64,000 nucleotides of DNA, from the NCBI RefSeq assembly GCF_018860385.1, contig NZ_JAHKPH010000011.1, forward strand, positions 186,001 to 250,000. Direction: 5' to 3'. The position numbers and the translations under genes were made by a program. The DNA is from Reinekea forsetii. Lineage in GTDB: Bacteria > Pseudomonadota > Gammaproteobacteria > Pseudomonadales > Natronospirillaceae. This document shows, in pieces, positions 54,628 to 63,810 of the stretch. Every line of letters begins with the position of its first letter. The stretch's first letter is position 1. A model generated the notes under the pieces. The model saw only the letters and a list, made by a program, of their open reading frames with translations, was not told where the DNA came from and searched no databases.

Positions 54628-55701
54628 ATGCTAAAAGCACGAATTTTACGGAGTTGGAATGAATTGAAATTTCGATTCTCGAATAAAAGTGAACCGAGCT
54701 CAGGGGCAGGAAAAAAGAAAATCGGCCGCCTTTCAATTATCCTTATCGGTGCACTTGCTGTTATCTGGTCATTTTTGGGTATTCTTTGGAGCCGAGAGCC
54801 TGCTGTTTATAACATGGCGTCTTTGGCGAAACAGAATGCTTCTGAGCAAGGGCAGCAACTGGTCGTCGGTTACACCACTACTTATACCCTCAGTTACTTA
54901 GCTGATTTTATACTCACCAAACCAGGTGGGTATTTAGCTAATGACGTAACGCCGCCATCAATATTTTTAGACAATATGCCCAGTTGGGAGTTTGGTGTTG
55001 TTATTCAATTGCGAGACCTGTCTCGATCGTTACGTAAAGACATGAGCCGCTCTCAATCGCAATCGACCGAAGATGAGTTTTTAGCAAAAGCGGAACCGCT
55101 GCTGCACTTTGACCACGACAGCTGGATGCTGCCGGCCACTGAAGGCCAGTATCGGGAAGCGATTAAATTAATCGATAAATACTTAGCAGGCCTGGCCGAT
55201 GTCGAAAAGGGCAATGCGCAGTTTTATGCTCGAGCTGACAATTTATCGAGCTGGTTAAGAGATGTTGAAACGAGGTTAGGCTCGTTATCGCAGCGGTTAA
55301 GTGCATCTGTTGGGCAAACTCGGTTCAATACCGATCTAGCAGGGCAATCAGCCATGTCTGAACAATCAACGCCTACTGGTCAGCAACAGCAGGTTAAAAC
55401 ACCAAGATTGCTTGTTGATAATGTTTTTTATGAGGCGCGGGGAACATCTTGGGCGCTGATTCATATCCTGCAGGCGATTGAGGTCGATTTTGAATCAGTC
55501 CTAGAAGATAAGAATGCCTTGGTCAGCTTGCAACAAATTATTCGTGAGTTGGAAGGCACTCAGTCTAATATTTGGTCTCCCATTATTCTAAATGGAGACG
55601 GTTTGGGCATATTAGCTAACCATTCTCTTGTCATGGCAAATTATATCTCGCGTGCAAATGCGGCCATTATTGATTTACGAGAGTTGTTAGAGAAAGGTTA
55701 A
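54628..55701 (+). CDS. DUF2333 family protein
   Basis: A 357-residue protein with a positively charged N terminus, one membrane segment near residues 36-52 and a large periplasmic helical domain. It matches DUF2333 (PF10095): REPAVYNMASLAKQN near 57, TYTLSYLADFILTKPGGYLAND near 83 and PSWEFGVVIQLRDLSRSLRKDMSRSQSQS near 115 (both quoted by part). The C-terminal NGDGLGILANHSLVMANYISRA is also typical. Function unknown. It is divergent from aroQ and ends at a strong terminator. Confidence 0.85.
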   Translation: MLKARILRSWNELKFRFSNKSEPSSGAGKKKIGRLSIILIGALAVIWSFLGILWSREPAVYNMASLAKQNASEQGQQLVVGYTTTYTLSYLADFILTKPGGYLANDVTPPSIFLDNMPSWEFGVVIQLRDLSRSLRKDMSRSQSQSTEDEFLAKAEPLLHFDHDSWMLPATEGQYREAIKLIDKYLAGLADVEKGNAQFYARADNLSSWLRDVETRLGSLSQRLSASVGQTRFNTDLAGQSAMSEQSTPTGQQQQVKTPRLLVDNVFYEARGTSWALIHILQAIEVDFESVLEDKNALVSLQQIIRELEGTQSNIWSPIILNGDGLGILANHSLVMANYISRANAAIIDLRELLEKG

Positions 55702-55756
55702 TGTGGCGTTGAGCTGCATGGCTGTAGTGGCAAGTAACGACTAAACATAGGAAAGT

Positions 55757-55787
55757 AAAGGCACTCAGATGGAGTGCCTTTTTTTTA
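55757..55787 (+). terminator. Rho-independent terminator of the DUF2333 gene
   Basis: Stem AAGGCACTC/GAGTGCCTT (9 bp), 5-base loop, eight Ts. It also lies just past the ppa stop on the other strand, with As upstream, so it may serve both. Confidence 0.92.
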
Positions 55788-55789
55788 GA

Positions 55790-56317
55790 TTATTTTTTAG
55801 CGGCTTCAAATGATTCCACAATAATCTGCTTGGCGCGTGCGGCATCTGCCCAGCCATCTACTTTTACCCACTTGCCAGTTTCTAAATCTTTGTAGTTTTC
55901 AAAGAAGTGTTTGATCTGGTTCAGAAGTAATTCTGGTAAATCGGTAGCTTCTTGAACATCACTGTAAATTTTAGTGAGTTTGTCATGCGGTACGGCAATA
56001 ACCTTTGCATCGCTTCCTGCTTCATCGGTCATCTCTAACACGCCAACAGGGCGGCATCGAATAACAGAACCCGGAGCGACTGGATACGGAGAAACTACTA
56101 ATACATCGACAGCGTCGCCATCGTCGGCTAGCGTTTCAGGGATGTAGCCGTAGTTAGCTGGGTAAAACATAGGCGTCGCCATGAAGCGGTCAACCATAAG
56201 CGCGTCGTACTCTTTCTCGATCTCATATTTGATCGGGTCGTGATTGGCTGGGATCTCAATGACAACGAAAACATCATTAGGAACATCTTTACCCGCAGGT
56301 ACTTTTGAATAGCTCAT
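55790..56317 (-). CDS. ppa: Inorganic pyrophosphatase, type I
   Basis: A 175-residue soluble pyrophosphatase that splits pyrophosphate to drive biosynthetic reactions. The metal-binding set [10 protein letters not shown] near 29, [23 protein letters not shown] near 51 (given by parts [12 protein letters not shown] and DGDAVDVLV) and the later [14 protein letters not shown] near 140 are typical. The ATG at 56317 matches the family start and has AGAGAGAA upstream; a longer ORF adds 14 residues. Next to aroA, but probably with its own promoter. Confidence 0.96.
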   Translation of the reverse strand: MSYSKVPAGKDVPNDVFVVIEIPANHDPIKYEIEKEYDALMVDRFMATPMFYPANYGYIPETLADDGDAVDVLVVSPYPVAPGSVIRCRPVGVLEMTDEAGSDAKVIAVPHDKLTKIYSDVQEATDLPELLLNQIKHFFENYKDLETGKWVKVDGWADAARAKQIIVESFEAAKK

Positions 56318-56389
56318 AGTTCTCTCTCTTGGTATCGAATTTTTTACAATGCCGCGCATTATATAAGCAAATGCGCAGCTTTCTAGCGA

Positions 56390-57673
56390 TTATTTTGTGA
56401 TTTTTGCAAATCGTTCGAAGTAATCGGGGAATGTTTTGGCTGTGCAGCCTGGATCATTGATGACAATACCATCACTTCCAAATGAGGCTAACGAAAAGCA
56501 CATGGCAATTCTGTGGTCATTGTAGGTGTCTATCGCCGCACTACCAATGGTTTCTGGCGGAGTTACAGAAATATAATCTTCGCCTTCATCAACCGTCGCT
56601 CCCAATTTCCGCAGTTCGGTTGCCATGGCTGCAATACGATCAGTTTCTTTGACACGCCAATTATATATATTGCGAATAGTCGTTGTTCCCTGTGCAAATA
56701 AGGCCGTTATCGCAATTGTCATGGCTGCATCTGGGATATGATTTAGGTCGAGGTCGATCGCTTTGAGCGGTTTGTCATTTGATACTTCGATCCAATTCCC
56801 CGACCAATTAACGGTGGCTCCCATCTTTTCAAGAACTTCTGCGAATTTCGCATCGCCTTGTACAGAATCTAGGCCGGTACCTTGTACCTTCACTGGACCG
56901 CCACCAATGGCGCCAGCGGCTAAAAAGTAACTGGCGCTTGATGCATCACCTTCTACGCTGATGTTACCTGGAGACTGGTATTGTTGGCCTTTTTTAATAT
57001 TGAAGGACTGATATTGGTTATTCTCAATTACAACGCCGAATCGTTTCATCACATCAAGCGTTATGTCTATGTAAGGCTTTGAGACCAGCTCGCCTTCCAC
57101 ATTAATTACAAAATCTTGATTTAATAAGGGAGCAACCATCAGTAACGCGGTCAAAAATTGACTCGAAATACTACCGTCTATGCTTACATCGGTACCTGTT
57201 AGCCGTTGTGAGGTGATTTTTAGGGGAGGGTAGCCTTCATCTTTTAAGTAATCGACTTTGATACCTAAAGGCGACATCGCTGTGATTAGATCGCCAATTG
57301 GGCGTTCAAACATGCGGTCTTCGCCGGTTAAGGTGAATTCACCAGAGCCAATGCACAGTGCCGCGGCGAGTGGTCGCATTGCGGTTCCTGCATTCCCTAA
57401 ATAAAGCGTCTCATTCTGACCTTGGGCCAGCACGCCTCCTAGGCCTTCTACTTTACATTCAGTCTTGCAATCGCTGAGTTGATAGCTGACACCCAGTTGT
57501 TTCAGCGCCGTTAGCATGTGCTTAATATCATCAGAATCGAGCAAGTTGCTGATGGTTGTTGTGCCAGAGCACAATGCTGATAATAATAAAATTCGATTCG
57601 ATAAACTTTTTGAACCTGGGATAGTAATGTCGCCTTCAGCGCGACTGAGTTTTTTTAGCGCAAGCTGTTCCAT
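56390..57673 (-). CDS. aroA: 5-enolpyruvylshikimate-3-phosphate synthase
   Basis: A 427-residue enzyme of the shikimate pathway that joins shikimate 3-phosphate and PEP. Seen: [18 protein letters not shown] near 20, [22 protein letters not shown] near 91 and the C-terminal [19 protein letters not shown] near 340 (given by part). The glycine-rich PEP loop is the GNAGTA form, usual for glyphosate-sensitive enzymes. Length is normal. Confidence 0.96.
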   Translation of the reverse strand: MEQLALKKLSRAEGDITIPGSKSLSNRILLLSALCSGTTTISNLLDSDDIKHMLTALKQLGVSYQLSDCKTECKVEGLGGVLAQGQNETLYLGNAGTAMRPLAAALCIGSGEFTLTGEDRMFERPIGDLITAMSPLGIKVDYLKDEGYPPLKITSQRLTGTDVSIDGSISSQFLTALLMVAPLLNQDFVINVEGELVSKPYIDITLDVMKRFGVVIENNQYQSFNIKKGQQYQSPGNISVEGDASSASYFLAAGAIGGGPVKVQGTGLDSVQGDAKFAEVLEKMGATVNWSGNWIEVSNDKPLKAIDLDLNHIPDAAMTIAITALFAQGTTTIRNIYNWRVKETDRIAAMATELRKLGATVDEGEDYISVTPPETIGSAAIDTYNDHRIAMCFSLASFGSDGIVINDPGCTAKTFPDYFERFAKITK

Positions 57674-57807
57674 AGTGTCCTAACAACGATTAGTAGTTGA
57701 CTGAGTGTGGCTATTGTACGCCAGAACGCCCTAAATCGCAGTCGTAAAACGCAATGAAAGGCTGTTTTCGAAATTATTCACCGAGCAATCGTTCAGTATT
57801 CTAATTA

Positions 57808-58317
57808 TTATTTTACATTGCGTACCAAGCGAACCGCGCTTTGGTTATGTTTATAGGAATAGTAATAAATATCTCCATAGTAAAAAAATAATCGCCACGC
57901 TGGGCCTGGGCCGTATATGTCGGGTGTATTTGACCAATAAAATAACGACGGTGTATTTGGAAACACTGTTAGATTAATGGCTGGGTCGTAACAAGCTCGT
58001 TCAATGAGAGTCTCAATTTCTGTAATGTCGGGCAAGCGCCAATCGTTGTAGCCAGCCAAAGTGCTCGTTGTGGCGGCTTCAGTTCCGAAACTCCAATCAA
58101 CCTCACTGGCCTCTCCAACACAACGATCCTCCTTAAGTGTCTGACCTAAACTGCAACGAGACCACATTAACTCAGTTCGCAAATGGGTGACTGTTCCATC
58201 GGAATGTATGTGGAAATCGTCGTTTGGGCTGGAGGCTGGGAGTTTATTTGGACAAGTTTGAGCATAGCTAAGCGCACTGGTCAGCAGGAAAATAACCCAA
58301 GAGAGAGTATGTTTCAT
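57808..58317 (-). CDS. DUF1566 (Lcl C-terminal) domain secreted protein
   Basis: A 169-residue secreted protein with a signal peptide (MKHTLSWVIFLLTSALSYAQ, site near residue 19). The mature part has the DUF1566/Lcl C-terminal pattern: TVTHLRTELMWSRCSLGQT, AGYNDWRLPDITEIETLIE near 87 and a final AVRLVRNVK. Such domains are found in attachment and surface proteins; the Legionella Lcl adhesin carries one. Six cysteines could form disulfides. No partner genes. Confidence 0.82.
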   Translation of the reverse strand: MKHTLSWVIFLLTSALSYAQTCPNKLPASSPNDDFHIHSDGTVTHLRTELMWSRCSLGQTLKEDRCVGEASEVDWSFGTEAATTSTLAGYNDWRLPDITEIETLIERACYDPAINLTVFPNTPSLFYWSNTPDIYGPGPAWRLFFYYGDIYYYSYKHNQSAVRLVRNVK

Positions 58318-58469
58318 GATATTCGCCTTATTGGTATTTAATTGGTATTGTTTTGGTTGAATATCACACAGTTATCATCAGATTAAAAGCAATAAGGCTC
58401 TTCAATTCGAGGATTTGTGAAAAAACTCGAAAAATAAGGGAGTGTTTATAAGTAGGTATTTATGGACAG

Positions 58470-58503
58470 AACCAATAATCGACTGGTTGGCCGATTATTG
58501 GTT
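58470..58503. other. 12-bp perfect stem-loop beyond the usp stop
   Basis: AACCAATAATCG and its exact complement with a ten-base loop, just past the usp stop codon at 58514. No T run follows on either side, so it may be an mRNA stabiliser or a weak terminator. Confidence 0.45.
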
Positions 58504-58513
58504 TAGCAGCAGG

Positions 58514-59407
58514 CTATTTTGCAATTAGGATATCGACGGTAATTCTATCTAAGACTTTTTCGGCCGTGTGACCTAGTAGCCAACGCTCAATACCACTGCG
58601 CGAAGCAGCGCCCATAATTACCATGTCGGTATTGTTCTCGTATAAGAAATCGGGAATAACTTGAACGGGGGAACCCATTTGTAAATGGGCGAACGCCTTA
58701 TCGATATTTTTATCATCAGCTAGATCTTCAAGGGCTTTTGCATGTTGAATGCGTATTTCTTCGCCGACTTCTGTTGAATTGATCGCAGGTTGATCTAAAT
58801 AAATCATCAATGGTGTTGGGTCGTATACGTGCAAAAGATGCAAATTTGCGTTCGTTAAGTCGCGCAACGCCATACCACATTGAATAATGTGATCATCGAG
58901 AAAATCGGGTTTATCATTCGTTCTTACAGGGTCTACTGCCGCTGTGATGTTCATTGGCGTTTGCCATTTTGTGCCTTTGGTGAGTAATAGCGGCACAGGG
59001 CAATTGCGAATTAACTCCCAATCGGTTTGGCTAAAAAAAGTTCGTTGAATGACGTTTTGATGATGTGTGGCTTTTACGACTAAATCGGCAGGGTTGCCTT
59101 CAAGATAGGTCATCAGAGCTTCGCCGGAGTGTTTATCCCAAACAGCTTCAGTGGTGACATTGATGTCGTATTTTCTCGCGATATCTCGCAAGGGGTCGAG
59201 GCTGTCTTTCAGCCGGGTTAAAAACGCATCGCGAGCATTTTCAGCATGGGGGTGGCTGGTGGTGAGTGATCCGCTGTAATCGCAAGCAAACAATGTTAAG
59301 GATGATCCAGATAGGCGCGCTAAACTGGCGGCTTTGTCTACTGCGTTTGCGCAATCCTCAGCCTCATCGTACAACATAATAATATGTTTATGGTTGACCA
59401 TAATCAC
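58514..59407 (-). CDS. Tandem universal stress protein (UspA family)
   Basis: A 297-residue protein with two Usp domains (about 5-145 and 155-297). The second holds a good nucleotide-binding pattern, MGAASRSGIERWLLGHTAEKVL near 268 (given by parts GAASRSG and HTAEKVL); the first is weaker. Such double-domain proteins in Pseudomonas are induced under oxygen limitation by Anr. An FNR/Anr site lies upstream at the right distance. It may bind ATP; the precise role is unknown. Located after dolP. Confidence 0.87.
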   Translation of the reverse strand: MIMVNHKHIIMLYDEAEDCANAVDKAASLARLSGSSLTLFACDYSGSLTTSHPHAENARDAFLTRLKDSLDPLRDIARKYDINVTTEAVWDKHSGEALMTYLEGNPADLVVKATHHQNVIQRTFFSQTDWELIRNCPVPLLLTKGTKWQTPMNITAAVDPVRTNDKPDFLDDHIIQCGMALRDLTNANLHLLHVYDPTPLMIYLDQPAINSTEVGEEIRIQHAKALEDLADDKNIDKAFAHLQMGSPVQVIPDFLYENNTDMVIMGAASRSGIERWLLGHTAEKVLDRITVDILIAK

Positions 59408-59471
59408 TTCTCCTAATTGGGGGTGAGTGTTGGTTTACCTTTTTATACTATCCTTGAATTTAGATGCTGAG

Positions 59472-59485
59472 CTGATATATATCAA
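59472..59485 (-). promoter_or_regulatory. FNR/Anr box of the usp promoter
   Basis: Minus strand TTGATATATATCAG against consensus TTGATN4ATCAA (9 of 10). A TAGTAT -10 starts about 28 bases downstream of the box centre, which puts the box near -41, a class II activator position. The usp start is 65 bases away. It overlaps the dolP stop. Confidence 0.75.
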
Positions 59486-60051
59486 GGGATGATCTGAAAA
59501 ACCATAACCACCTTTTGAACACCATTAACTTCGGTAGCAATTTTTACAGCCTGCTTTGCCGTACCTTCGGTTACGCGTCCCATTAAATAAACCACGCCTT
59601 TTTCAACAATGATATCGACTTTTGAAGAAGGGAAGTGGTCGGTAGTAAACATTCTTGATTTCGTTTTTAGCGCGAGCCAGTTGTCGTTTGTTCTAAGCCC
59701 TGTTTTGATATTAGGCTCTGCAGTCAAGTGGTTGTGAATAGCTTTTACTTGTTTATCTGAGCGTAATAGTTGGGTAGCTTTTTGAATCATGTCACCACTT
59801 GGAACTTGACCAACTAATAACACAATGCCGGCATTGACATGGACATTTAAGTGGGCGTCTTCAAAGCGAGTATCTAGTTTTTCTAAGTTGACGGTTAAGC
59901 GAGTGCGCATTGTTTTGTCATCAATCACCTCACCCATGGTTCGGCCTTCTAAGTCGGCTTCAATTGGACCATCGGCAACACTTCGGCTAATTGTGGTGCA
60001 GCTTGTAAAAAAACTCACTAGTAAAAATACGGCCAAGAGTCGGTAGATCAT
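59482..60051 (-). CDS. dolP: BON domain lipoprotein DolP (YraP)
   Basis: A 189-residue outer-membrane lipoprotein. The signal ends in FTSC with the lipid-bearing cysteine at residue 18; two BON domains follow at about 45-115 and 122-187, each with the central glycine pattern (VNAGIVLLVGQVPS, VEKGVVYLMGRVTEG). DolP maintains outer-membrane integrity and supports BAM activity. Its ATG overlaps the diaA stop by four bases. Order lpoA-yraN-diaA-dolP matches E. coli. Confidence 0.93.
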   Translation of the reverse strand: MIYRLLAVFLLVSFFTSCTTISRSVADGPIEADLEGRTMGEVIDDKTMRTRLTVNLEKLDTRFEDAHLNVHVNAGIVLLVGQVPSGDMIQKATQLLRSDKQVKAIHNHLTAEPNIKTGLRTNDNWLALKTKSRMFTTDHFPSSKVDIIVEKGVVYLMGRVTEGTAKQAVKIATEVNGVQKVVMVFQIIP

Positions 60052-60641
60052 AATTCGTATCCAAAAATTTGATTCTCAATTAATTCGACGAGCATGTTTA
60101 ACAGTAAATGATGAGTCAATTGGATGCAGCCCAGTCGATCACTTTCTACTCGTAACTCTATATCATTTTCATCGAGGAGTGTAGCGACGTCGCCACCACT
60201 GCCCCCAGTGAGCGCGATCACGGTGATGCCTTGATCGTGTGCAGCTTGAATGGCTTTTATCACGGCGGGTGATTTACCTGAAGAACTGATGGCGACAAAA
60301 ATGTCAGGACTGTGGCACAAAGAGCGAATTTGTTGCGCGTAAATTTCACCCGGTCCAAATTCATGAGCAATGGCGCTTGTGACTAATCCATCGGTTGATA
60401 ACGATAAGGCTGGCAGCCCGGGGCGATCTCTTTCAAACTGGCTTTGCAGCTTCGATACAAAGTTACTGCCCGTTGAAGCCGATGTGCCCATACCGGCCAC
60501 AACCAGTTTGCCATCGTTAATTAAGCATTCGGTAGCCATTTCACTGGCCTGAATTAAGATGTCAGACAAAGATTCTGCTGCCATCTGAAAGGTTTCTAAA
60601 GACAAGCCTATTTGTTCAACAATGATGTCATTTGGTGTCAT
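60048..60641 (-). CDS. diaA: DnaA initiator-associating protein DiaA (SIS domain)
   Basis: A 197-residue protein with a sugar isomerase (SIS) fold that forms tetramers and binds DnaA to time replication initiation. Family blocks: GKLVVAGMGTSASTGSNFVSKLQSQFERDRPGLPALSLSTDG (parts GKLVVAGMGTSA and FERDRPGLPALSL) and VAISSSGKSPAVIKAIQAAH near 110. The start at 60641 overlaps the yraN stop in ATGA; the longer ORF extends into yraN. It resembles GmhA, but position and sequence favour DiaA. Confidence 0.9.
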   Translation of the reverse strand: MTPNDIIVEQIGLSLETFQMAAESLSDILIQASEMATECLINDGKLVVAGMGTSASTGSNFVSKLQSQFERDRPGLPALSLSTDGLVTSAIAHEFGPGEIYAQQIRSLCHSPDIFVAISSSGKSPAVIKAIQAAHDQGITVIALTGGSGGDVATLLDENDIELRVESDRLGCIQLTHHLLLNMLVELIENQIFGYEL

Positions 60642-61000
60642 ACAGTTGCCAAAAAGGCTCCTTTTATCCATTCTATTTCATGATATGAATTCATGCCGAC
60701 AACGTCAAAGCGCATGATATGGTTTTCCCACTGCCGGTTACTTTGTAAAAATAATGCAGCAGCTTTAATAACTTTTCGTTGTTTGGCGCGAGTCACGGTT
60801 TCTGCGGCTCGCCCAAAACGCTCGTCTTTTCGAAATCGAACTTCAACAAAGACAAGTTCCTTGCCATCTAAACATATTAGGTCAATTTCGCCAGCTTTAA
60901 AGCGCACATTTTTATCAACGAGTTTGAGGCCGTGTGTTTCTAAGTGCGCCAATGCAATGTCTTCACTGGCGCTTCCTGTTTGTAAGTGGCCAGATGTCAT
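60638..61000 (-). CDS. yraN: UPF0102 family protein YraN
   Basis: A 120-residue protein with an endonuclease-like fold. The pattern GSASEDIALAHLETHG near 9, RFKAGEIDLICLDGKELVFVEVRFRK near 33 (given by parts RFKAGEIDLI and LVFVEVRFRK) matches UPF0102, with the D/E-x-K catalytic set. The biochemical role is not established. Its ATG overlaps the lpoA stop in TAATG. Confidence 0.92.
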   Translation of the reverse strand: MTSGHLQTGSASEDIALAHLETHGLKLVDKNVRFKAGEIDLICLDGKELVFVEVRFRKDERFGRAAETVTRAKQRKVIKAAALFLQSNRQWENHIMRFDVVGMNSYHEIEWIKGAFLATV

Positions 61001-62823
61001 TAGTCGTTCGACGCTAAGTCGGTATTTTTAACTCGCGTTGCAATACCGTTATCAATGATCGCCCAGTCTAAAGTGCGTTGTACCCGGCCTAGCTCAGACA
61101 TGCCTAAGGTGCCAGTGCTGCCGTTGATTCGAACGTCTTGAAAAACAGCCATTTGCGGCAGCCTGTTGTAGATTTTGTAGGCATCCAAGCCCAATGCGAC
61201 GAGCGAAGAATGGTTGGCTAAACTTTGCGGGAACGCTTGGTTAACTTGTGTTTTTAAATAATTTGTTTCTAATCGCCATGGGGTTTCAACAAACCGCACG
61301 CCTTCAATGTCTTTATCGCGCGCTTTATCTTTTACACCCGAGTAAATAGAAGAGGTAGCAACAATGGGTAGATCTGACGCTCTTTGATAGTTGAGTATTG
61401 GTTTAAGTTGCCGTGCCTGTGCGGGAAAAGCCAACATAAATACCGCATCAATGTCTTGACGGCGGCGTGTCTCAAAAACCAATGGTGAATCAATTAAGCG
61501 CTGCAGTTGAGTGTGGCGCGTTTCACTGGTATTCACGTTCAAAGCCGACTTAATAGACGCTAAATACAAATCAGGTCGTGCTGCGTTAAATAACGATTTA
61601 TTAGCAATAACGCCGCCTTTGTTTTGCCAAGTGCTTATAAAAGCGTCGCTCACTCGTTTCCCCCAATCGCTATTTGGGGCTAAAACTAATACATGGCGAA
61701 CGCCTTCTTGCCAAATATTATGCGCTATTTGAATGGCTTCATCTTCAGGGGCTAAGCCAAATTGATAAAAGTTTTCGCGTGCTTGTACTTGTTTGTCGGC
61801 GTAATTTAATGCCAATACTGGAATGGGGAGCTCTTCGGCCATGCTCAGTTGTTGAACGCGAGATTTAGCAAGAGGCCCAATCACGGTTTGCACACCGCTG
61901 GTTATGGCTTGCTTATAAAGGTTCACAATATTATCGGTCGATGAGGTGTCAAAAAAGCTCAACTCAGGAACTTCTTGGCCTCTTAATTTAGCTTGGTACC
62001 ACGCTGTAATAATACCATCGCGTATCGCGCTGCCCGCTTTTGCGAGAGGCCCTGTTAACGGCAATAAAACACCCACATGGGTTGGCTGTGAATTGGCTAT
62101 TTCTTTTAAAATTTGCAGGCTCGCCGGGAGTGACTTAGCCGCTGGGTGGCTACGATATTGCTTTTGCCAGCTTTCAATGCCCGCCAGCATTTTGTAAAGA
62201 TCATCGCCTTGAGTATGGCCAATTAGGGCTAACGCTAACCAGCCATTTAAATCAGGGCTAGACTCAAGTTTTACCAAGGTTTGAATTTGCTCTACGGGAA
62301 CGAGTTGTAAGTTAAACCAAATTTGATCTTGATTTCGCTCCGCTTCTTCATCATCTAGCAGGGGTGCTAAAAATATCCGCTCGCGAGCGGCCGCCAGCGG
62401 TTTGCCTGCATACTCATTGGCTAAGGCTCGATTTAAGCCAATTTTGATTTGGTCATCTAAGGGCAATCCATCAAAGAGATAAGCGTATTCGCCGCTAAGC
62501 CACTCTAATGCGACCTGGCCATCGCCATTTATTAGAGCGATGTTGGCGTTATAACGTACAAAGCGCGTTTGCTGGTCGGTATTCATATCATCTATGTTAA
62601 GACCATCGAGCAAAAGGGCGGCTTCTTCTATTTGCTCTAATTCGATTAGGGCATCGACAGCCGATAGCTGTTGATCTATTCTCGCGTAATTTCCGGTGAG
62701 CTCAGATTGAGCGGAATCGGACTCGCTGGGTGATACCGCCTGTTGAGTTGCACAACCTGCCAATAGGGTAACGGTGGCAAGTGAAATAATTTGAAGTGTC
62801 AGTGACCAAGAGTGATTGCGCAT
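61000..62823 (-). CDS. lpoA: Penicillin-binding protein activator LpoA
   Basis: A 607-residue outer-membrane lipoprotein that activates PBP1A for peptidoglycan synthesis. LAGC (lipidated Cys24) ends the signal; the N-terminal part (about 40-250) is helical, TPR-like; the C-terminal part (255-590) is a periplasmic-binding-protein-like fold with VGVLLPLTGPLAKAGSAIRDGIITAWY near 248 and AIQIAHNIWQEGVRHVLVLAPNSDWGKRV near 355 (quoted in parts). Start at ATG 62823, divergent from rsmI. Length fits. Confidence 0.93.
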   Translation of the reverse strand: MRNHSWSLTLQIISLATVTLLAGCATQQAVSPSESDSAQSELTGNYARIDQQLSAVDALIELEQIEEAALLLDGLNIDDMNTDQQTRFVRYNANIALINGDGQVALEWLSGEYAYLFDGLPLDDQIKIGLNRALANEYAGKPLAAARERIFLAPLLDDEEAERNQDQIWFNLQLVPVEQIQTLVKLESSPDLNGWLALALIGHTQGDDLYKMLAGIESWQKQYRSHPAAKSLPASLQILKEIANSQPTHVGVLLPLTGPLAKAGSAIRDGIITAWYQAKLRGQEVPELSFFDTSSTDNIVNLYKQAITSGVQTVIGPLAKSRVQQLSMAEELPIPVLALNYADKQVQARENFYQFGLAPEDEAIQIAHNIWQEGVRHVLVLAPNSDWGKRVSDAFISTWQNKGGVIANKSLFNAARPDLYLASIKSALNVNTSETRHTQLQRLIDSPLVFETRRRQDIDAVFMLAFPAQARQLKPILNYQRASDLPIVATSSIYSGVKDKARDKDIEGVRFVETPWRLETNYLKTQVNQAFPQSLANHSSLVALGLDAYKIYNRLPQMAVFQDVRINGSTGTLGMSELGRVQRTLDWAIIDNGIATRVKNTDLASND

Positions 62824-62911
62824 GATGGTTTTATCGTTTCTACAAGTTTTGCGCCATTTTACTCAAGGTTTGGTCTAAAAGTCATGATTCATTGATAAAA
62901 GCAGTCCTGAT

Positions 62912-63772
62912 ATGAAAGAAAAACAGGTTAAACCGGGTGAGATTTACATAGTATCGACACCCATAGGGCATTTAGATGACATTACGCTTCGCGCGCGTGA
63001 GGTGTTGTGTCAGGTCGATCTCATTTGCGCTGAAGATACGCGCCACAGTGGTCGGCTATTAGAAGCCTTAGATTCGAAAGTCCCGATGATGGCGTTGCAT
63101 GAGCATAACGAAGCGCAGAAAGCCGATGTGATCATCGAAAAACTAGCGCTTGGGCAATCATTAGCCTTAATCAGCGATGCAGGTACACCACTGATTTCTG
63201 ATCCGGGTTTTGTGTTGGTTAACGCTGTTATTGGGGCTGGTTATAAGGTTGTCCCAGTTCCAGGCGTCTCCGCTGTCGTAACGGCGCTGTCAGTTGCGGG
63301 CTTGCCCACCGATCGTTGGTTGTTTGAAGGGTTTCTGCCGAGTAAAGCAGGTGCTCGGGTTAAGCGATTAGAAGCGCTAGCAAATCAGCCATGCAGTGTT
63401 GTTTTTTATGAAAGCAGTCATCGAATTGAAAAATCATTAGCCGATATGTCGATGGTGCTTGGCGCTGATCGGCCTATTGCCGTGGCTAGAGAGCTGACGA
63501 AAACGTTTGAAACCGTTCTGCGTGGTACTGTTGCAGAGATCCTAGAACAGGTCAGTTCAGATGCGAACCAGCAAAAAGGGGAGTTTGTCGTCGTTGTCGG
63601 CGGAAAAGTTGAGCAGGCCGAGTCGACTATCAGTGATCCAACTGTTCTCGCCCTAGCAAGAGAGTTGAGTGAAGCCTTACCACCCAAAAAAGCTGCGGCC
63701 ATTTTGGCAAAGGTCTTCGAGGGTCATAAACGTGACTATTACAACTTAATCTTGAGTTTTAATAGCGATTAA
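62912..63772 (+). CDS. rsmI: 16S rRNA (cytidine(1402)-2'-O)-methyltransferase RsmI
   Basis: A 286-residue tetrapyrrole-methylase-fold enzyme that 2'-O-methylates C1402 of 16S rRNA. Seen: GEIYIVSTPIGHLDDITLRA near 9, CAEDTRHSGRLLEAL near 39, LISDAGTPLISDPGFVLV near 86 and VVPVPGVSAVVTALSVAGL near 115. Length is as in E. coli. Divergent from lpoA and followed by rnpB. Confidence 0.96.
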   Translation: MKEKQVKPGEIYIVSTPIGHLDDITLRAREVLCQVDLICAEDTRHSGRLLEALDSKVPMMALHEHNEAQKADVIIEKLALGQSLALISDAGTPLISDPGFVLVNAVIGAGYKVVPVPGVSAVVTALSVAGLPTDRWLFEGFLPSKAGARVKRLEALANQPCSVVFYESSHRIEKSLADMSMVLGADRPIAVARELTKTFETVLRGTVAEILEQVSSDANQQKGEFVVVVGGKVEQAESTISDPTVLALARELSEALPPKKAAAILAKVFEGHKRDYYNLILSFNSD

Positions 63773-63774
63773 GC

Positions 63775-63802
63775 TTGCTATTACGCTGAAAGTCGGTATT
63801 TT
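63775..63802 (+). promoter_or_regulatory. Sigma-70-like promoter of rnpB
   Basis: TTGCTA at 63775-63780 and TATTTT at 63797-63802, spacing 16, followed by a GC-rich stretch. It predicts a start near 63810, where the RNase P RNA homology begins. Confidence 0.6.
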
Positions 63803-63810
63803 GCTGCGCT

